A stretch of 64,000 nt of DNA. Source: Pinibacter aurantiacus. GTDB lineage: Bacteria > Bacteroidota > Bacteroidia > Chitinophagales > Chitinophagaceae. The stretch spans positions 405,179-469,178 of the forward strand of contig NZ_JAHSPG010000013.1 of NCBI RefSeq assembly GCF_019130065.1, given 5' to 3'. Every line of letters begins with the position of its first letter. Positions within the stretch are counted from its first letter, which is position 1. Position numbers and translations under genes: made by a program. Below are positions 9,224 to 17,419 of the stretch, one piece after another. The notes below the pieces were generated by a model that did not search any database, was not told the origin of the DNA, and saw only the letters and a program-made list of their open reading frames with translations.

Positions 9224-10471
9224 ATGGAAAACAACGAACTCATACCACACTTATTTCGAACCGAGTACAGCAAGATGGTTGCTGTACTGTGTAAAGCGTT
9301 TGGTATTGAACACATCAGCATTGCAGAGGATGTTGTGAGTGATACATTTCTGCTGGCAGTAGAAACGTGGGGACAAAAAGGCTTACCAAAAAATCCGGTT
9401 GCATGGCTCTACATTGTTGCGAAAAATAAAAGCAGGGATATTCTGCGTCGCCAAAATATTTTCGACAAAAAAGTAAAACTAGCACTTCCAAAAGAAGAGG
9501 TTGACAACAGCGAACTACACATTGATCTTTCTGAGAAAAACATTACGGATAGCCAGTTGCAAATGATATTTGCCATATGCCACCCGTCTATTTCAGCCGA
9601 GGCGCAGATCGGTCTTGCGTTGAATATTTTGTGCGGATTTGGTGCCGAAGAAATTGCAGATGCATTCTTGTCTAACAAAGAAACAATTTACAAGCGCCTG
9701 GCAAGGGCAAAGGAAAAACTGAAAGAGAACAACGTTCCACTCGAATTGCCATCTCAAACAGAAATTGATAACAGACTTGATGTTGTTTTAAGAACGATGT
9801 ACCTGCTCTTTAACGAAGGGTATTATTCAGCTTCGCAAAATGTCACACTGCGTAAGGAACTTTGCCTCGAAGCAATGCGGCTCACCTACTCATTAATCGA
9901 AAACGAAAGTACCAATACGCCCGCTGTAAATGCATTAATGTCTATCATGTGTTTTCATGCCTCACGTTTCGAAGCACGCATAGATAGCAACGGCGAAATT
10001 ATTCTGTATGAAGATCAGGATGCATCACTTTGGAGTGAAGAATTAATCAACAAAGGAAAATATTACCTCGAGCAATCTTCACATTGCGACAAAAACAAAG
10101 TGAGTAAGTATCACATCGAAGCCGCGATTGCTTTCTACCATACCAACCAGGCCGATACGCACGATAAGTGGGAAAGCATTTTACAATTGTACAATCGCTT
10201 ATTGCAAATCGAATATTCCCCTATTGCTGCGCTCAACAGAACATACGCGCTTTCAAAAGCCAATGGCAAAGCAGAAGCGATCGTTGAAGCAGAAAAACTG
10301 GGCCTTGACGACAATCACTGGTACCATCTACTACTCGCAAATCTTTATACTGGCATTGACAACGGTAAAACGGTAACGCATCTTAAGAAGGCCTTGAATC
10401 TTTCGAAAACAGTGGCAGAAAAGAATTTCATCGAAAAGAAATTGCAGGAAGTTACTTTAACAAACGCATAG
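9224..10471 (+). CDS. ECF42-type RNA polymerase sigma factor with C-terminal TPR-like extension
   Basis: Start chosen at MENNELIPHLF, because codons upstream are repeat DNA. 415 residues, about twice a minimal ECF factor. Sigma2 covers about residues 8-80 (VSDTFLLAVETWGQKGLPKNPVAWLYIVAKNKSRDILRR). Sigma4 follows at about 110-160 (LNILCGFGAEEIADAFLSNKETIYKRLARAKEKL). The C-terminal half holds the conserved RTMYLLFNEGYYS segment and helical repeats (LLQIEYSPIAALNRTYALSKANG). This architecture and the adjacent YCII gene match ECF42, whose C-terminal TPR domain is thought to control activity without a dedicated anti-sigma factor. No anti-sigma gene is seen. Confidence 0.92.
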   Translation: MENNELIPHLFRTEYSKMVAVLCKAFGIEHISIAEDVVSDTFLLAVETWGQKGLPKNPVAWLYIVAKNKSRDILRRQNIFDKKVKLALPKEEVDNSELHIDLSEKNITDSQLQMIFAICHPSISAEAQIGLALNILCGFGAEEIADAFLSNKETIYKRLARAKEKLKENNVPLELPSQTEIDNRLDVVLRTMYLLFNEGYYSASQNVTLRKELCLEAMRLTYSLIENESTNTPAVNALMSIMCFHASRFEARIDSNGEIILYEDQDASLWSEELINKGKYYLEQSSHCDKNKVSKYHIEAAIAFYHTNQADTHDKWESILQLYNRLLQIEYSPIAALNRTYALSKANGKAEAIVEAEKLGLDDNHWYHLLLANLYTGIDNGKTVTHLKKALNLSKTVAEKNFIEKKLQEVTLTNA

Positions 10472-10479
10472 TGCAGTAC

Positions 10480-10523
10480 AGACAAGGCAATGCCTTGTCT
10501 CTACCGCAGCATCATCGTGCTGC
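10480..10523. terminator. convergent palindromes, likely terminator
   Basis: AGACAAGGCA and its complement around a single A (10480-10500), then GCAGCA/TGCTGC (10506-10523). They lie between the sigma-factor stop and the converging dehydrogenase stop. No strong U-tract, so termination is inferred. Confidence 0.5.
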
Positions 10524-11711
10524 ATACTCGCCTAAATACTCAAAATGCTTCGTCAATTTTCCCTTCTCTACAATCGTGGCTCTTGTTATTATATCAGAAC
10601 CGTCTTTCAACAGATCGTCCAAAATATATTTGATCAGCTGCTCGCCAAAATATCTTGAAGCATCCTTTGGCAATTCGTTCGGCAAGTTGCCAACAGCCAT
10701 AATGTCGACAGTATTGGGGTGGTACGCTATCGTCTTTTGAAGCGTTGTTTTATCTACGCCATACACAGGATCTTCAATGGTTTGATCGCCGAGATTAATG
10801 GGAACGGAACCATTTTGATCATCAGTAATATCAGCAATCACCTTGATGGAGAAATCATTTGCCTGCACATCACTTTTACTAAACAACCGGGGGATATGTT
10901 CTTCCCAGTAAATACCGTTCAGCAATACATCCGCTGTTTTGGTATAAGGCAAAAAATTGCAGACATACTCTTGCGGATAAGCATGAAAGTGATCACGATT
11001 ATACAAACCAGTCTTGTGATGTTTGTAAAGGTCCTGCCCTTTCAAATGCACATACACCGGGTAGGAAAATTTTTTCTCTAAAAATTCATAAGGCTCTACC
11101 TCAATAATGCCCAGCAGGTTCATCACCTCAAGCACCCCGCTGGACACGCGTCCGGAGCCGGTTACAGCCACTTTTATGTTCGGCAGTTTTAAACCAAAAT
11201 AAGTATGAATGAGTTCGCGAAGATTCGATTGTTTGTAAACGCGCTGTAGCTTAAACAAACCCGTTTTATTTCCGTAAGCCATAATGCCATTGTGCGCACC
11301 AACAACGCCTGCAAAAAAACCAAAACCGATGATGCGCTGCCCATCCTCGTGCTCGAGACATTCGTAGTCAACCAGCGTTATTTTTTTTTCAAGAATAGCA
11401 TGCAACAATTTTTGATTATGCGGCTGTTTCTTTCGCGTGTGAGAGAAGAAAAGATAGGTCTTGTTTTCAATCAGGTCATTTACCGGCACTTCCTTGATAC
11501 CAAGCAGGATGTCGCAATTGCTCACGCTTTCAGCGATCTCAATGCCGGCTCTCTTGTATTCGTTGTCGCTAAAACAACGTGTCTTGCTGCTTTGCACAAC
11601 GATCTTTACATTTTTGTAATTATCCTGCACCCATTTGCATTGCTCGGGCGTCAACGCCACCCTATTGTCTTCGGGAATTTTCCCTTCTTTGATTAATCCA
11701 ATGGCAATCAT
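10512..11711 (-). CDS. NAD(P)-binding alanine/saccharopine dehydrogenase-like protein
   Basis: 399 residues. The N-terminal domain has the AlaDH/PNT signature IGLIKEGKIPEDNRVALTP with further matches at LLGIKEVP and YLFFSHTRKKQPHN. The central nucleotide-binding segment is KVAVTGSGRVSSGVLEVMNLLGI. The C-terminal part includes VIADITDDQNGSVP and TVDIMAVGNLPNELP, as in NAD-linked saccharopine dehydrogenase (lysine-forming) relatives. It probably reduces or oxidises an amino or imino acid using NAD(P). In Bacteroidota such proteins are variously annotated, so the substrate is left open. Confidence 0.85.
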   Translation of the reverse strand: MIAIGLIKEGKIPEDNRVALTPEQCKWVQDNYKNVKIVVQSSKTRCFSDNEYKRAGIEIAESVSNCDILLGIKEVPVNDLIENKTYLFFSHTRKKQPHNQKLLHAILEKKITLVDYECLEHEDGQRIIGFGFFAGVVGAHNGIMAYGNKTGLFKLQRVYKQSNLRELIHTYFGLKLPNIKVAVTGSGRVSSGVLEVMNLLGIIEVEPYEFLEKKFSYPVYVHLKGQDLYKHHKTGLYNRDHFHAYPQEYVCNFLPYTKTADVLLNGIYWEEHIPRLFSKSDVQANDFSIKVIADITDDQNGSVPINLGDQTIEDPVYGVDKTTLQKTIAYHPNTVDIMAVGNLPNELPKDASRYFGEQLIKYILDDLLKDGSDIITRATIVEKGKLTKHFEYLGEYAAR

Positions 11712-11850
11712 GCAGTTCCAATTAATAATTAAGAATTAATAATTAATAGGGGTACAGTCGTTAAAAAACGCGGCTTAGTTCTAAGGAATTCAAATGAATC
11801 TTAACATCACAAAGAGATCAACTATTAATTACTAATTATTAATTATTAAT
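11712..11850. repeat. AATTAAT-family inverted heptamer repeat
   Basis: Left arm 11713-11748 and right arm 11820-11850, built from AATTAAT/AATTAAG words and complementary, with about 70 bases of unique spacer. It lies upstream of the dehydrogenase and downstream of folB. No gene in 11712-11896. Confidence 0.8.
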
Positions 11851-11896
11851 TGCTCTCTATCTGCAATATAAGAATAGTTTCTTCCCTTCTAAATGA

Positions 11897-12253
11897 TTAA
11901 TCAAACTTCTTGGTAAGAGTAATGCCAACCTTTCCGTGAATGCCTTCAATCGGTGCATTCAATTTTAAAATGGTAATAGAAACCTTTTTGATCTTGGCGT
12001 ATTCGTGTCTTATTTTACGGATGATGCTTTCCGCTACTTCTTCCAGCAATGGCATGGGGATCGCCATTCTCTTTTTTACAATGTTATACAGTTCCTCGTA
12101 ATTGATCACGTTTTGAAGGTCGTTCAATTTGATATTCTCTTCGTCGTAAGAAACACTTAAACTCACCTGGAAACTATTGCCTACGGCAGATTCGCCGCTA
12201 TAAACGCCATGATGCGCATGAAAAACCAAATCTTCAAGATGTACTGTCAACAT
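11897..12253 (-). CDS. folB: dihydroneopterin aldolase
   Basis: 118 residues, the normal length. The family core is visible: LEDLVFHAHHGVYSGESAVGNSFQVSLSVSYD at residues 5-36, then NYEELYNIVKKRM, then LLEEVAESIIRKI, and a C-terminal VSITILKLNAPI. FolB cleaves 7,8-dihydroneopterin to 6-hydroxymethyl-dihydropterin and glycolaldehyde in folate synthesis and acts as an oligomer in the cytosol. No other folate gene is adjacent. Confidence 0.95.
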   Translation of the reverse strand: MLTVHLEDLVFHAHHGVYSGESAVGNSFQVSLSVSYDEENIKLNDLQNVINYEELYNIVKKRMAIPMPLLEEVAESIIRKIRHEYAKIKKVSITILKLNAPIEGIHGKVGITLTKKFD

Positions 12254-12353
12254 AACTACTAATCAATTCGTAATAGAATGGGCGCAAATTAGCCATTAAT
12301 GTTGGAACGGGAATATTATTTCTGAGGGTAATTGTTAGTTGAAGCCTTTGCGG

Positions 12354-12406
12354 CATGCTCTCCAAAGCTTCCAGCTTCGGAGGATTATGCTGTTGCCTCT
12401 GGCAAC
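12354..12406. repeat. partial copy of the cloverleaf-type repeat
   Basis: Contains GCATGCTCTCC, then AAGCTTCCAGCTTCGG, then GTTGCC-TCT-GGCAAC (12392-12406), matching one half of the element at 12933-13041 in the same order. The rest of 12254-12643 (390 bases) contains no gene I can support. Confidence 0.7.
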
Positions 12407-12643
12407 AAATTACAATGCGAAATAAAAATGTAAGCATAGCTAAATGTGATGCTCATAATTATTGACCCAGCCGTTGTACTACTATCTAACATCGTTGCGT
12501 CGCACACTTCAACAGTGGTATGTATATTGAGCATCTTATTCGATGACTTAAAGTCTTTCGGTCATAAGTTGGGTGCAACACCGAGACGTGCAACCCCGCC
12601 GCTTCAGATTCAACACAAAGAACATTCATAAAAAACAAAGCAA

Positions 12644-12862
12644 ATGTTCATAAAACGGTCACCGGTAAAATCTTCTGCGATCTCTTCCATCGGTTACAAC
12701 GCCGAAAAGAAAGTACTCGAGATTGAATACTTCTCCGGCGACGTGTATGATTATTTCGACGTTCCCGAACATATATTCAACGAACTGATGCAAGCGGAAT
12801 CCAAAGGAACGTTTGCTAATAAAATGATTAAAGATCATTACGAGTTTGAGAAGAAAGAGTGA
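12644..12862 (+). CDS. KTSC domain protein
   Basis: 72 residues, almost entirely one KTSC domain: an initial K-S-S-A-I-S-S-I-G-Y strand, VLEIEYFSGDVYDYFDVPEHIF, then SKGTFANKMIKDHYEFEKK. The family is short, cytosolic and of unknown function, and is sometimes fused to RNA-binding or lysyl-tRNA synthetase-related proteins. The start is the only reasonable Met. Not in an obvious operon. Confidence 0.9.
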   Translation: MFIKRSPVKSSAISSIGYNAEKKVLEIEYFSGDVYDYFDVPEHIFNELMQAESKGTFANKMIKDHYEFEKKE

Positions 12863-12872
12863 AGGAAGTGGA

Positions 12873-12922
12873 TAATTGAGAGTGGAGAGTGGAGAGTGGA
12901 GAGTTGAGAGTGGAGAGTTGTT
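12873..12922. repeat. AGTTGAG-family single arm
   Basis: Seven tandem heptamers of the AATTGAG/AGTGGAG/AGTTGAG type directly after the KTSC stop, without a matching complementary arm; the multi-hairpin repeat follows instead. Confidence 0.75.
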
Positions 12923-12932
12923 GAACCAAGCA

Positions 12933-13041
12933 GCTCTCCGAAGCTTCCAGCTTCGGAACTGTACTCTGTTGCCTTCGGCAACTTAATTATCATCGCCAGA
13001 GGCGATAGAGTAAACCTTCGAAGCCGGAAGCTTCGGAGAGC
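12933..13041. repeat. multi-hairpin (cloverleaf-like) repeat element
   Basis: Outer arms 12933-12956 and 13018-13041 are complementary over 24 positions with two mismatches. Each arm is itself a small palindrome (CCGAAGC-TTCCA-GCTTCGG). Inside are two further hairpins, GTTGCC-TTC-GGCAAC (12968-12982) and ATCGCC-AGA-GGCGAT (12992-13006). One half recurs at 12354-12406. It resembles REP/BIME-type elements in concept; no family name is claimed. Confidence 0.8.
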
Positions 13042-13056
13042 ATGCACCCAAATAAA

Positions 13057-13078
13057 AAACCCGGCAATCGCCGGGTTT
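13057..13078 (-). terminator. terminator of trxB
   Basis: AAACCCGGC-AATC-GCCGGGTTT stem, followed on the minus strand by TTTATTT, downstream of the trxB stop. Confidence 0.8.
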
Positions 13079-13126
13079 CAATATTCTGAATGTAAGGGGT
13101 GTCATAAAAAACACACCATGCAACAC

Positions 13127-13158
13127 CTCTTAATTCCTAATTCCTAATTCTTAATTGA
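13127..13158. repeat. AATTAGG-family arm at the trxB stop
   Basis: Tandem CCTAATT words ending directly at the trxB stop codon; read from trxB they are AATTAAG/AATTAGG words. No partner arm between here and the terminator. Confidence 0.65.
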
Positions 13159-14097
13159 TTAAACATGCTCCTTTGCTGACAAATATCTCTCCGCATCCAG
13201 CGCCGCCATACAACCACTTCCTGCGGCAGTAACAGCCTGGCGGTAGATTTTATCCTGAACATCACCTGCAGCAAAAACGCCTTCAACATTTGTTTTGGAA
13301 GTGCCGGGGATCGTTTGGATATAGCCTGCTTCATCCATTGTTAACCAACCTTTGAAGATATCCGAATTTGGCTGGTGACCGATCGCAACAAAGAAACCTT
13401 GTACAGGAACTTCCTGTATCTCATTGGTTACTATGTTTTTAATGCGCATTGCCTCCACTTTATTTTCACCAACAATCTCTTCTGTTACAGAGTTCCAGTA
13501 GATCTTAATATTTGGAGTTGCTTTTACTCTGTCTTGCATTACTTTGGAAGCTTTCATGCCATTTTCGTCCTTACGAACGATCATGTGAACTGTTGAACAA
13601 AGTTTTGACAAATAAATCGCCTCTTCACAAGCGGTATCGCCTGCGCCAACAATCGCAACTTCTTTCGTTCTGAAGAAAAATCCGTCACAAACTGCACAAG
13701 CACTCACACCGAAACCGTTCAGGCGCTCTTCACTTGGCAAACCAAGCCATTTCGCAGAGGCTCCGGTTGCGATGATGATTGAATCAGCTTCGATCTCTTT
13801 TTCTTCGTCGATCCAAACTTTATAAGGTTGTTTTGAAAAATCAACTTTAGTCGCCAAACCGTAGCGGATATCGGCGCCCATTCTTGCTGCCTGTTTTTCA
13901 AAATCAACCATCATTTCCGGACCCTGAATACCTTCAGGATAACCGGGATAGTTTTCTACTTCTGTAGTAATGGTCAACTGACCACCCGGCTGAATTCCCT
14001 GGTACAAAACAGGTTTCAAATTTGCTCTTGATGCATAAATAGCTGCAGTATAGCCTGCCGGGCCTGAGCCTATAATTAAACAATGTACTTTTTCCAT
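13159..14097 (-). CDS. trxB: thioredoxin-disulfide reductase
   Basis: 312 residues, the usual length of low-molecular-weight thioredoxin reductase. FAD-binding GSGPAGYTAAIYASRANL lies at the N-terminus and NADPH-binding VAIVGAGDTACEEAIYLSKL in the middle. The redox centre is C134-A-V-C137 (ACAVCDG), and the C-terminal FAD motif is VEGVFAAGDVQD. It transfers electrons from NADPH to thioredoxin in the cytosol. A TTG-N21-TACCTTTG promoter lies at 14218-14249, so the leader of about 110 bases contains the inverted repeat 14125-14207. Confidence 0.97.
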   Translation of the reverse strand: MEKVHCLIIGSGPAGYTAAIYASRANLKPVLYQGIQPGGQLTITTEVENYPGYPEGIQGPEMMVDFEKQAARMGADIRYGLATKVDFSKQPYKVWIDEEKEIEADSIIIATGASAKWLGLPSEERLNGFGVSACAVCDGFFFRTKEVAIVGAGDTACEEAIYLSKLCSTVHMIVRKDENGMKASKVMQDRVKATPNIKIYWNSVTEEIVGENKVEAMRIKNIVTNEIQEVPVQGFFVAIGHQPNSDIFKGWLTMDEAGYIQTIPGTSKTNVEGVFAAGDVQDKIYRQAVTAAGSGCMAALDAERYLSAKEHV

Positions 14098-14124
14098 TAA
14101 TCTTCGGGTTTTAAAAAAATAAAT

Positions 14125-14207
14125 TTCAAAAGTAAAAATTCAAAAATCGCTGAGATTACTCAAGTCAACCCTTTTTTGACTTTATATTTTTTTTACTTTT
14201 TACTTCA
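14125..14207. repeat. TTCAAAA-family inverted heptamer repeat in the trxB leader
   Basis: Left arm 14126-14150 (TTCAAAA, GTAAAAA) and right arm 14174-14207 (TTTTGAC, TTTTACT), separated by about 25 bases. It falls between the predicted trxB promoter and its ATG, so it would be transcribed as a leader hairpin. Confidence 0.75.
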
Positions 14208-14217
14208 ATTAGGCAGG

Positions 14218-14249
14218 CAAAGGTAAGAGTGAAAGATGAACTTGCGCAA
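14218..14249 (-). promoter_or_regulatory. trxB promoter
   Basis: Minus strand reads TTG, 21 bases, TACCTTTG: close to the Bacteroidota -33/-7 arrangement. Predicted start of transcription near 14211. Confidence 0.55.
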
Positions 14250-14300
14250 TTAGTTTGCAATCACGTGAATAGACTGTGCAAAACGCAGTTTTCGTTATAC

Positions 14301-14327
14301 AAAAAACCCGGCAAAGCTTGCCGGGTT
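14301..14327 (-). terminator. terminator of rpoD
   Basis: AACCCGGCAA-AGC-TTGCCGGGTT (14305-14327), followed on the minus strand by a T-run, just past the rpoD stop. Confidence 0.85.
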
Positions 14328-14347
14328 CATTATTTTTAAAAGATTTC

Positions 14348-15205
14348 TTATCCCAGATAAGCTTTTAAAGCATTGCTATAGCGTGCTTTTTGCAAGCGCT
14401 TGATAGCTCTTTCTTTAATCTGACGGATACGCTCTTTTGTAAGATCATATTTTTGACCGATCTGCTCGATAGTAACACCATTTTCGCCATCAAGGCCAAA
14501 GTATGCGTTTACTATTTCAGCTTCGCGTGGGCTCAATGATTTCAAAATGCGGCGGATTTCATTTCTCAATGAATCCTGCATTACGTCATCATCAGTGTCA
14601 TCGCTACCTTCAAGCAAATCACCCATAGCTACATCTTCTGCTTCGTGAACCGGAGCGTCCAATGAAGTGTGACGGGTATTGCTTTGGAAAATGTTGTTGA
14701 TCTCGGTTTCGCTCATTTCCAGGATCTCGGCAAGCTCTTCTGTAGAAGGCTCACGCTCGTGCTCCTGTTCGAACGCCATGTAAGCTTTATTTGCTTTATT
14801 ATATGTACCAATTTTATTTTGCGGTAAGCGAACCAAACGACCCTGTTCTGCCAAAGCCTGCAAAATAGATTGACGGATCCACCAAACTGCGTAAGAAATG
14901 AATTTGAAACCCTTTGTTTCATCAAAACGCTGAGCAGCCTTAATAAGACCCAGGTTACCTTCATTGATAAGATCACTTAAAGAAAGACCCTGGTGTTGAT
15001 ATTGTTTAGCCACAGAAACCACGAAACGAAGGTTAGCTTGCACCAATTTGTCCAAAGCCCTCTGATCGCCCATTTTAATTCTCTGCGCCAGCACAGTTTC
15101 CTCTTCGGGAGTAATCATTGAGATCTTAGAAATTTCCTGGAGATATTTTTCGACCGCCTGAGAATCCCGGTTTGTAATCTGCGTAGCAATTTTAAGTTGC
15201 CTCAT
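14348..15205 (-). CDS. rpoD: RNA polymerase primary sigma factor, short Bacteroidota form
   Basis: 285 residues. It lacks region 1.1, as is usual for the Bacteroidota housekeeping sigma factor. Region 1.2 is QAVEKYLQEISKISMITPEEE. Regions 2.1-2.4 contain NLGLIKAAQRFDETKGFKF, SYAVWWIRQSILQALAEQGR and VRLPQNKI. Region 4.2 is TIEQIGQKYDLTKERIRQIKE. It would recognise the TAnnTTTG promoters seen through this window. A -7 box (TACCTTTG, 15316-15323) gives a leader of roughly 100 bases. Confidence 0.95.
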   Translation of the reverse strand: MRQLKIATQITNRDSQAVEKYLQEISKISMITPEEETVLAQRIKMGDQRALDKLVQANLRFVVSVAKQYQHQGLSLSDLINEGNLGLIKAAQRFDETKGFKFISYAVWWIRQSILQALAEQGRLVRLPQNKIGTYNKANKAYMAFEQEHEREPSTEELAEILEMSETEINNIFQSNTRHTSLDAPVHEAEDVAMGDLLEGSDDTDDDVMQDSLRNEIRRILKSLSPREAEIVNAYFGLDGENGVTIEQIGQKYDLTKERIRQIKERAIKRLQKARYSNALKAYLG

Positions 15206-15315
15206 ATCTATCTATTGTATTATTATATTGTTATAACATATGTATGACAGCATATGTTTGCCAAAAGTTGCGTTAAGAAAGGTTAAAAATTAACTGTACA
15301 ATCAGGCACTATTTG

Positions 15316-15323
15316 CAAAGGTA
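15316..15323 (-). promoter_or_regulatory. -7 promoter box of rpoD
   Basis: TACCTTTG on the minus strand, about 110 bases before the ATG; no -33 box found at standard spacing. Confidence 0.45.
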
Positions 15324-15386
15324 CGATGCAAAAATTTATGTTCCTAGAAAATAACGCTTTTAGATCATTTTAAAATCGCACAGATG

Positions 15387-16649
15387 TTAACATTCAGTGA
15401 ATTTTAACAAAACATTCCCAATTGAACAGCTCAGGCAGCGCCTGCTTTCACAGTACTGCATTTTAAGCTCAAGTAAGCTTTGACTGTCAAATGCACAACT
15501 ATTTTTCACACCACGTTCTTCAAATTTTTCCATAATTGCATTGTTTTCAGCAGGTAATTCCTGCATCCATTTCAACACTCTTTCTTTATGTATTTCCAGC
15601 GAATGAAAATTATCATACGCAAACAGTAGAGGCCCCACTGTATTGATAATAATATTAATAATTGTGCCCTTGCCAAGCTTTTTCGGTTGGTACCTAGCAA
15701 GTTCATCTAACTTGTAGTGATAGTGCCAATAATCATTCGCCGTTACATTAAATAACATTAAAAGGTCCTCAATTGTTTCGGCATCAAGCAGTTGGGAGAA
15801 CAAATGATTTGAACTTTGTATAAATGCAGCCAGTTGTGCCAGTCGTACCGTAGGAAATGAAGGTGGCCTCATGCGAAGGAAGTGAATCTGAACCTGTGGC
15901 CTCTGCAGGGTGTATTTTTTACTTAAATACCGGTACTCTTTTTTAAGCATTTGGGGATAAGCTTCATCAAAATCATTTTCGAGGAAGCCGGCCTGCCCCA
16001 ACAAAAGTGCTTCAAGTTGTTGAATGCTGTTCTTTTGCTTCGCCAAAATATTAATGGATACCGACCTGGCGACAATTTCAAAAGCTTCTGCATTTACCTT
16101 AATTCCAAAATTGCGGGCAATGAGCCACCAACAAACTTCTTCCCAATGATTATTTGATTCCTCCAACAATTTGAGAATGTGATCCGTTTTTCGTTTCATT
16201 CGTTCCACAAAAAGTCTGTCTTTCCACGTGAGCCAAATGATATCTTTTACGTGCTGAAGATTATTCGCACAGGGAACAAAGTCCTGCTGCTGCATTAAAT
16301 GCTCATACCTGTTTAACAATATGGAAGAAACGCGATGCTGCAGGACCAACACAGGCATATCTGAAGCTTCGAGATCGTTTTCCCAAACAACATGAAGAAT
16401 AACATTTTTATAATTGGGATCGTTGTTGTGAGCATGCTTGTTCCAGTCAGAGGCTTTAATATGCAACTCTATATTGCCAGCCCAAAGCACATTGCCAATC
16501 TTAAGTTTTGCCTGCAAAAAATCTGCACCCTGGTTTGTATTATAAATACCCGGTCCAATAACAGTGAGGGTTTCACCCTGCTCTATCTGCAATTGACTTC
16601 TATTAAAATACTGAAACTGCCAGATGAATTGAAGTAATCTTTCCGTCAT
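15387..16649 (-). CDS. DUF2851 family protein
   Basis: 420 residues, the normal length for this Bacteroidota family of unknown function. The N-terminal half carries the conserved GPGIYNTNQGADFLQAKLKI and GNIELHIKASDWNKHAHNND, followed by a long helical middle. The C-terminus has a cysteine cluster, YCESRRCLSCSIG, that could bind a metal (inference). No signal peptide, so cytosolic. Not clearly in an operon; rpoD lies downstream. Confidence 0.9.
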   Translation of the reverse strand: MTERLLQFIWQFQYFNRSQLQIEQGETLTVIGPGIYNTNQGADFLQAKLKIGNVLWAGNIELHIKASDWNKHAHNNDPNYKNVILHVVWENDLEASDMPVLVLQHRVSSILLNRYEHLMQQQDFVPCANNLQHVKDIIWLTWKDRLFVERMKRKTDHILKLLEESNNHWEEVCWWLIARNFGIKVNAEAFEIVARSVSINILAKQKNSIQQLEALLLGQAGFLENDFDEAYPQMLKKEYRYLSKKYTLQRPQVQIHFLRMRPPSFPTVRLAQLAAFIQSSNHLFSQLLDAETIEDLLMLFNVTANDYWHYHYKLDELARYQPKKLGKGTIINIIINTVGPLLFAYDNFHSLEIHKERVLKWMQELPAENNAIMEKFEERGVKNSCAFDSQSLLELKMQYCESRRCLSCSIGNVLLKFTEC

Positions 16650-16703
16650 AAAAATTTTGATTATGGCGGTAGATATTCAGTCCGGTTGAAATTTTGGGAA
16701 AGA

Positions 16704-16862
16704 TTACTTCAATTTGAAAATGTGCCGATTTGAAAATTTGAAAATTGTTTCAGCGCACCTTTCCTTATTAAGTTGAACTAACCTTAAAGCAATAATAGTT
16801 TAAAATGGCCAATGAGGCACAGAATGAATTTTCAAATTTTCAAATCATTACATTTTCAAATT
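16704..16862. repeat. ATTTGAAA-family inverted octamer repeat
   Basis: Left arm 16704-16747 and right arm 16833-16862 of ATTTGAAA octamers, complementary, with about 85 bases between. The right arm supplies the TGA stop of maf (CTAATTTGAAAATG). Confidence 0.85.
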
Positions 16863-17419
16863 AGTTTGTGCAGCTCCTGCACAACCCTGCTCACCGGCAA
16901 TCCCATGACGTTGTAAAAATCACCGTGAATGGAACCGATTCCTACCACGCCGATCCACTCCTGGATAGCATAAGCGCCCGCTTTGTCGTAAGGTTGATAT
17001 TTGTCAATGTAATATCTGATGTCGTCGTATGAAAGCGGATTAAATGTTACTTCAGTTGTGTTGGAAAAGACAATTTCTTTGTCGTCTTTTAAAATAACTA
17101 CACCGGTAATAACCTGGTGTACTCTTCCTTCAAGGCGGGTAAGAATTTCAATGGCATCTTCGCGGTCTTCCGGCTTGCCAATAATTTCATCATCGAGTAC
17201 AACTACTGTATCTGCAGCAAGAATGACGCGATCGTGACTTAGTTCGTTTTTAACAGCCAGTGCTTTGTTTCTTGCAATGAACACAGGTATATCTTCCGTG
17301 TGTAAACCATCCGGATAAGATTCGTCGGTATCTTTTACAATCACGTCAAAAGGAATTTCTGCCCATTCGAGCAATTGCTTTCTGCGCGGAGATTGTGAGG
17401 CCAAAACAATTCTTTCCAT
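16856..17419 (-). CDS. maf: Maf family nucleoside triphosphate pyrophosphatase
   Basis: 187 residues. Opens with the Maf signature LASQSPRRKQLLEWAEIPF. It has the catalytic-site residues in ILAADTVVVLDDEIIGKP, RLEGRVHQVITGV and YDKAGAYAIQEW. Maf proteins hydrolyse non-canonical or pyrimidine dNTPs to the monophosphate and pyrophosphate. Its start overlaps the stop of the upstream prenyltransferase gene (shared position 17419), implying translational coupling. The stop codon lies in the ATTTGAAA repeat arm. Confidence 0.95.
   Translation of the reverse strand: MERIVLASQSPRRKQLLEWAEIPFDVIVKDTDESYPDGLHTEDIPVFIARNKALAVKNELSHDRVILAADTVVVLDDEIIGKPEDREDAIEILTRLEGRVHQVITGVVILKDDKEIVFSNTTEVTFNPLSYDDIRYYIDKYQPYDKAGAYAIQEWIGVVGIGSIHGDFYNVMGLPVSRVVQELHKLI

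Noticed and set aside
12446..12631. 61-codon open frame before the KTSC gene
   Set aside because: No recognisable protein features; the segment looks like non-coding repeat-type DNA.
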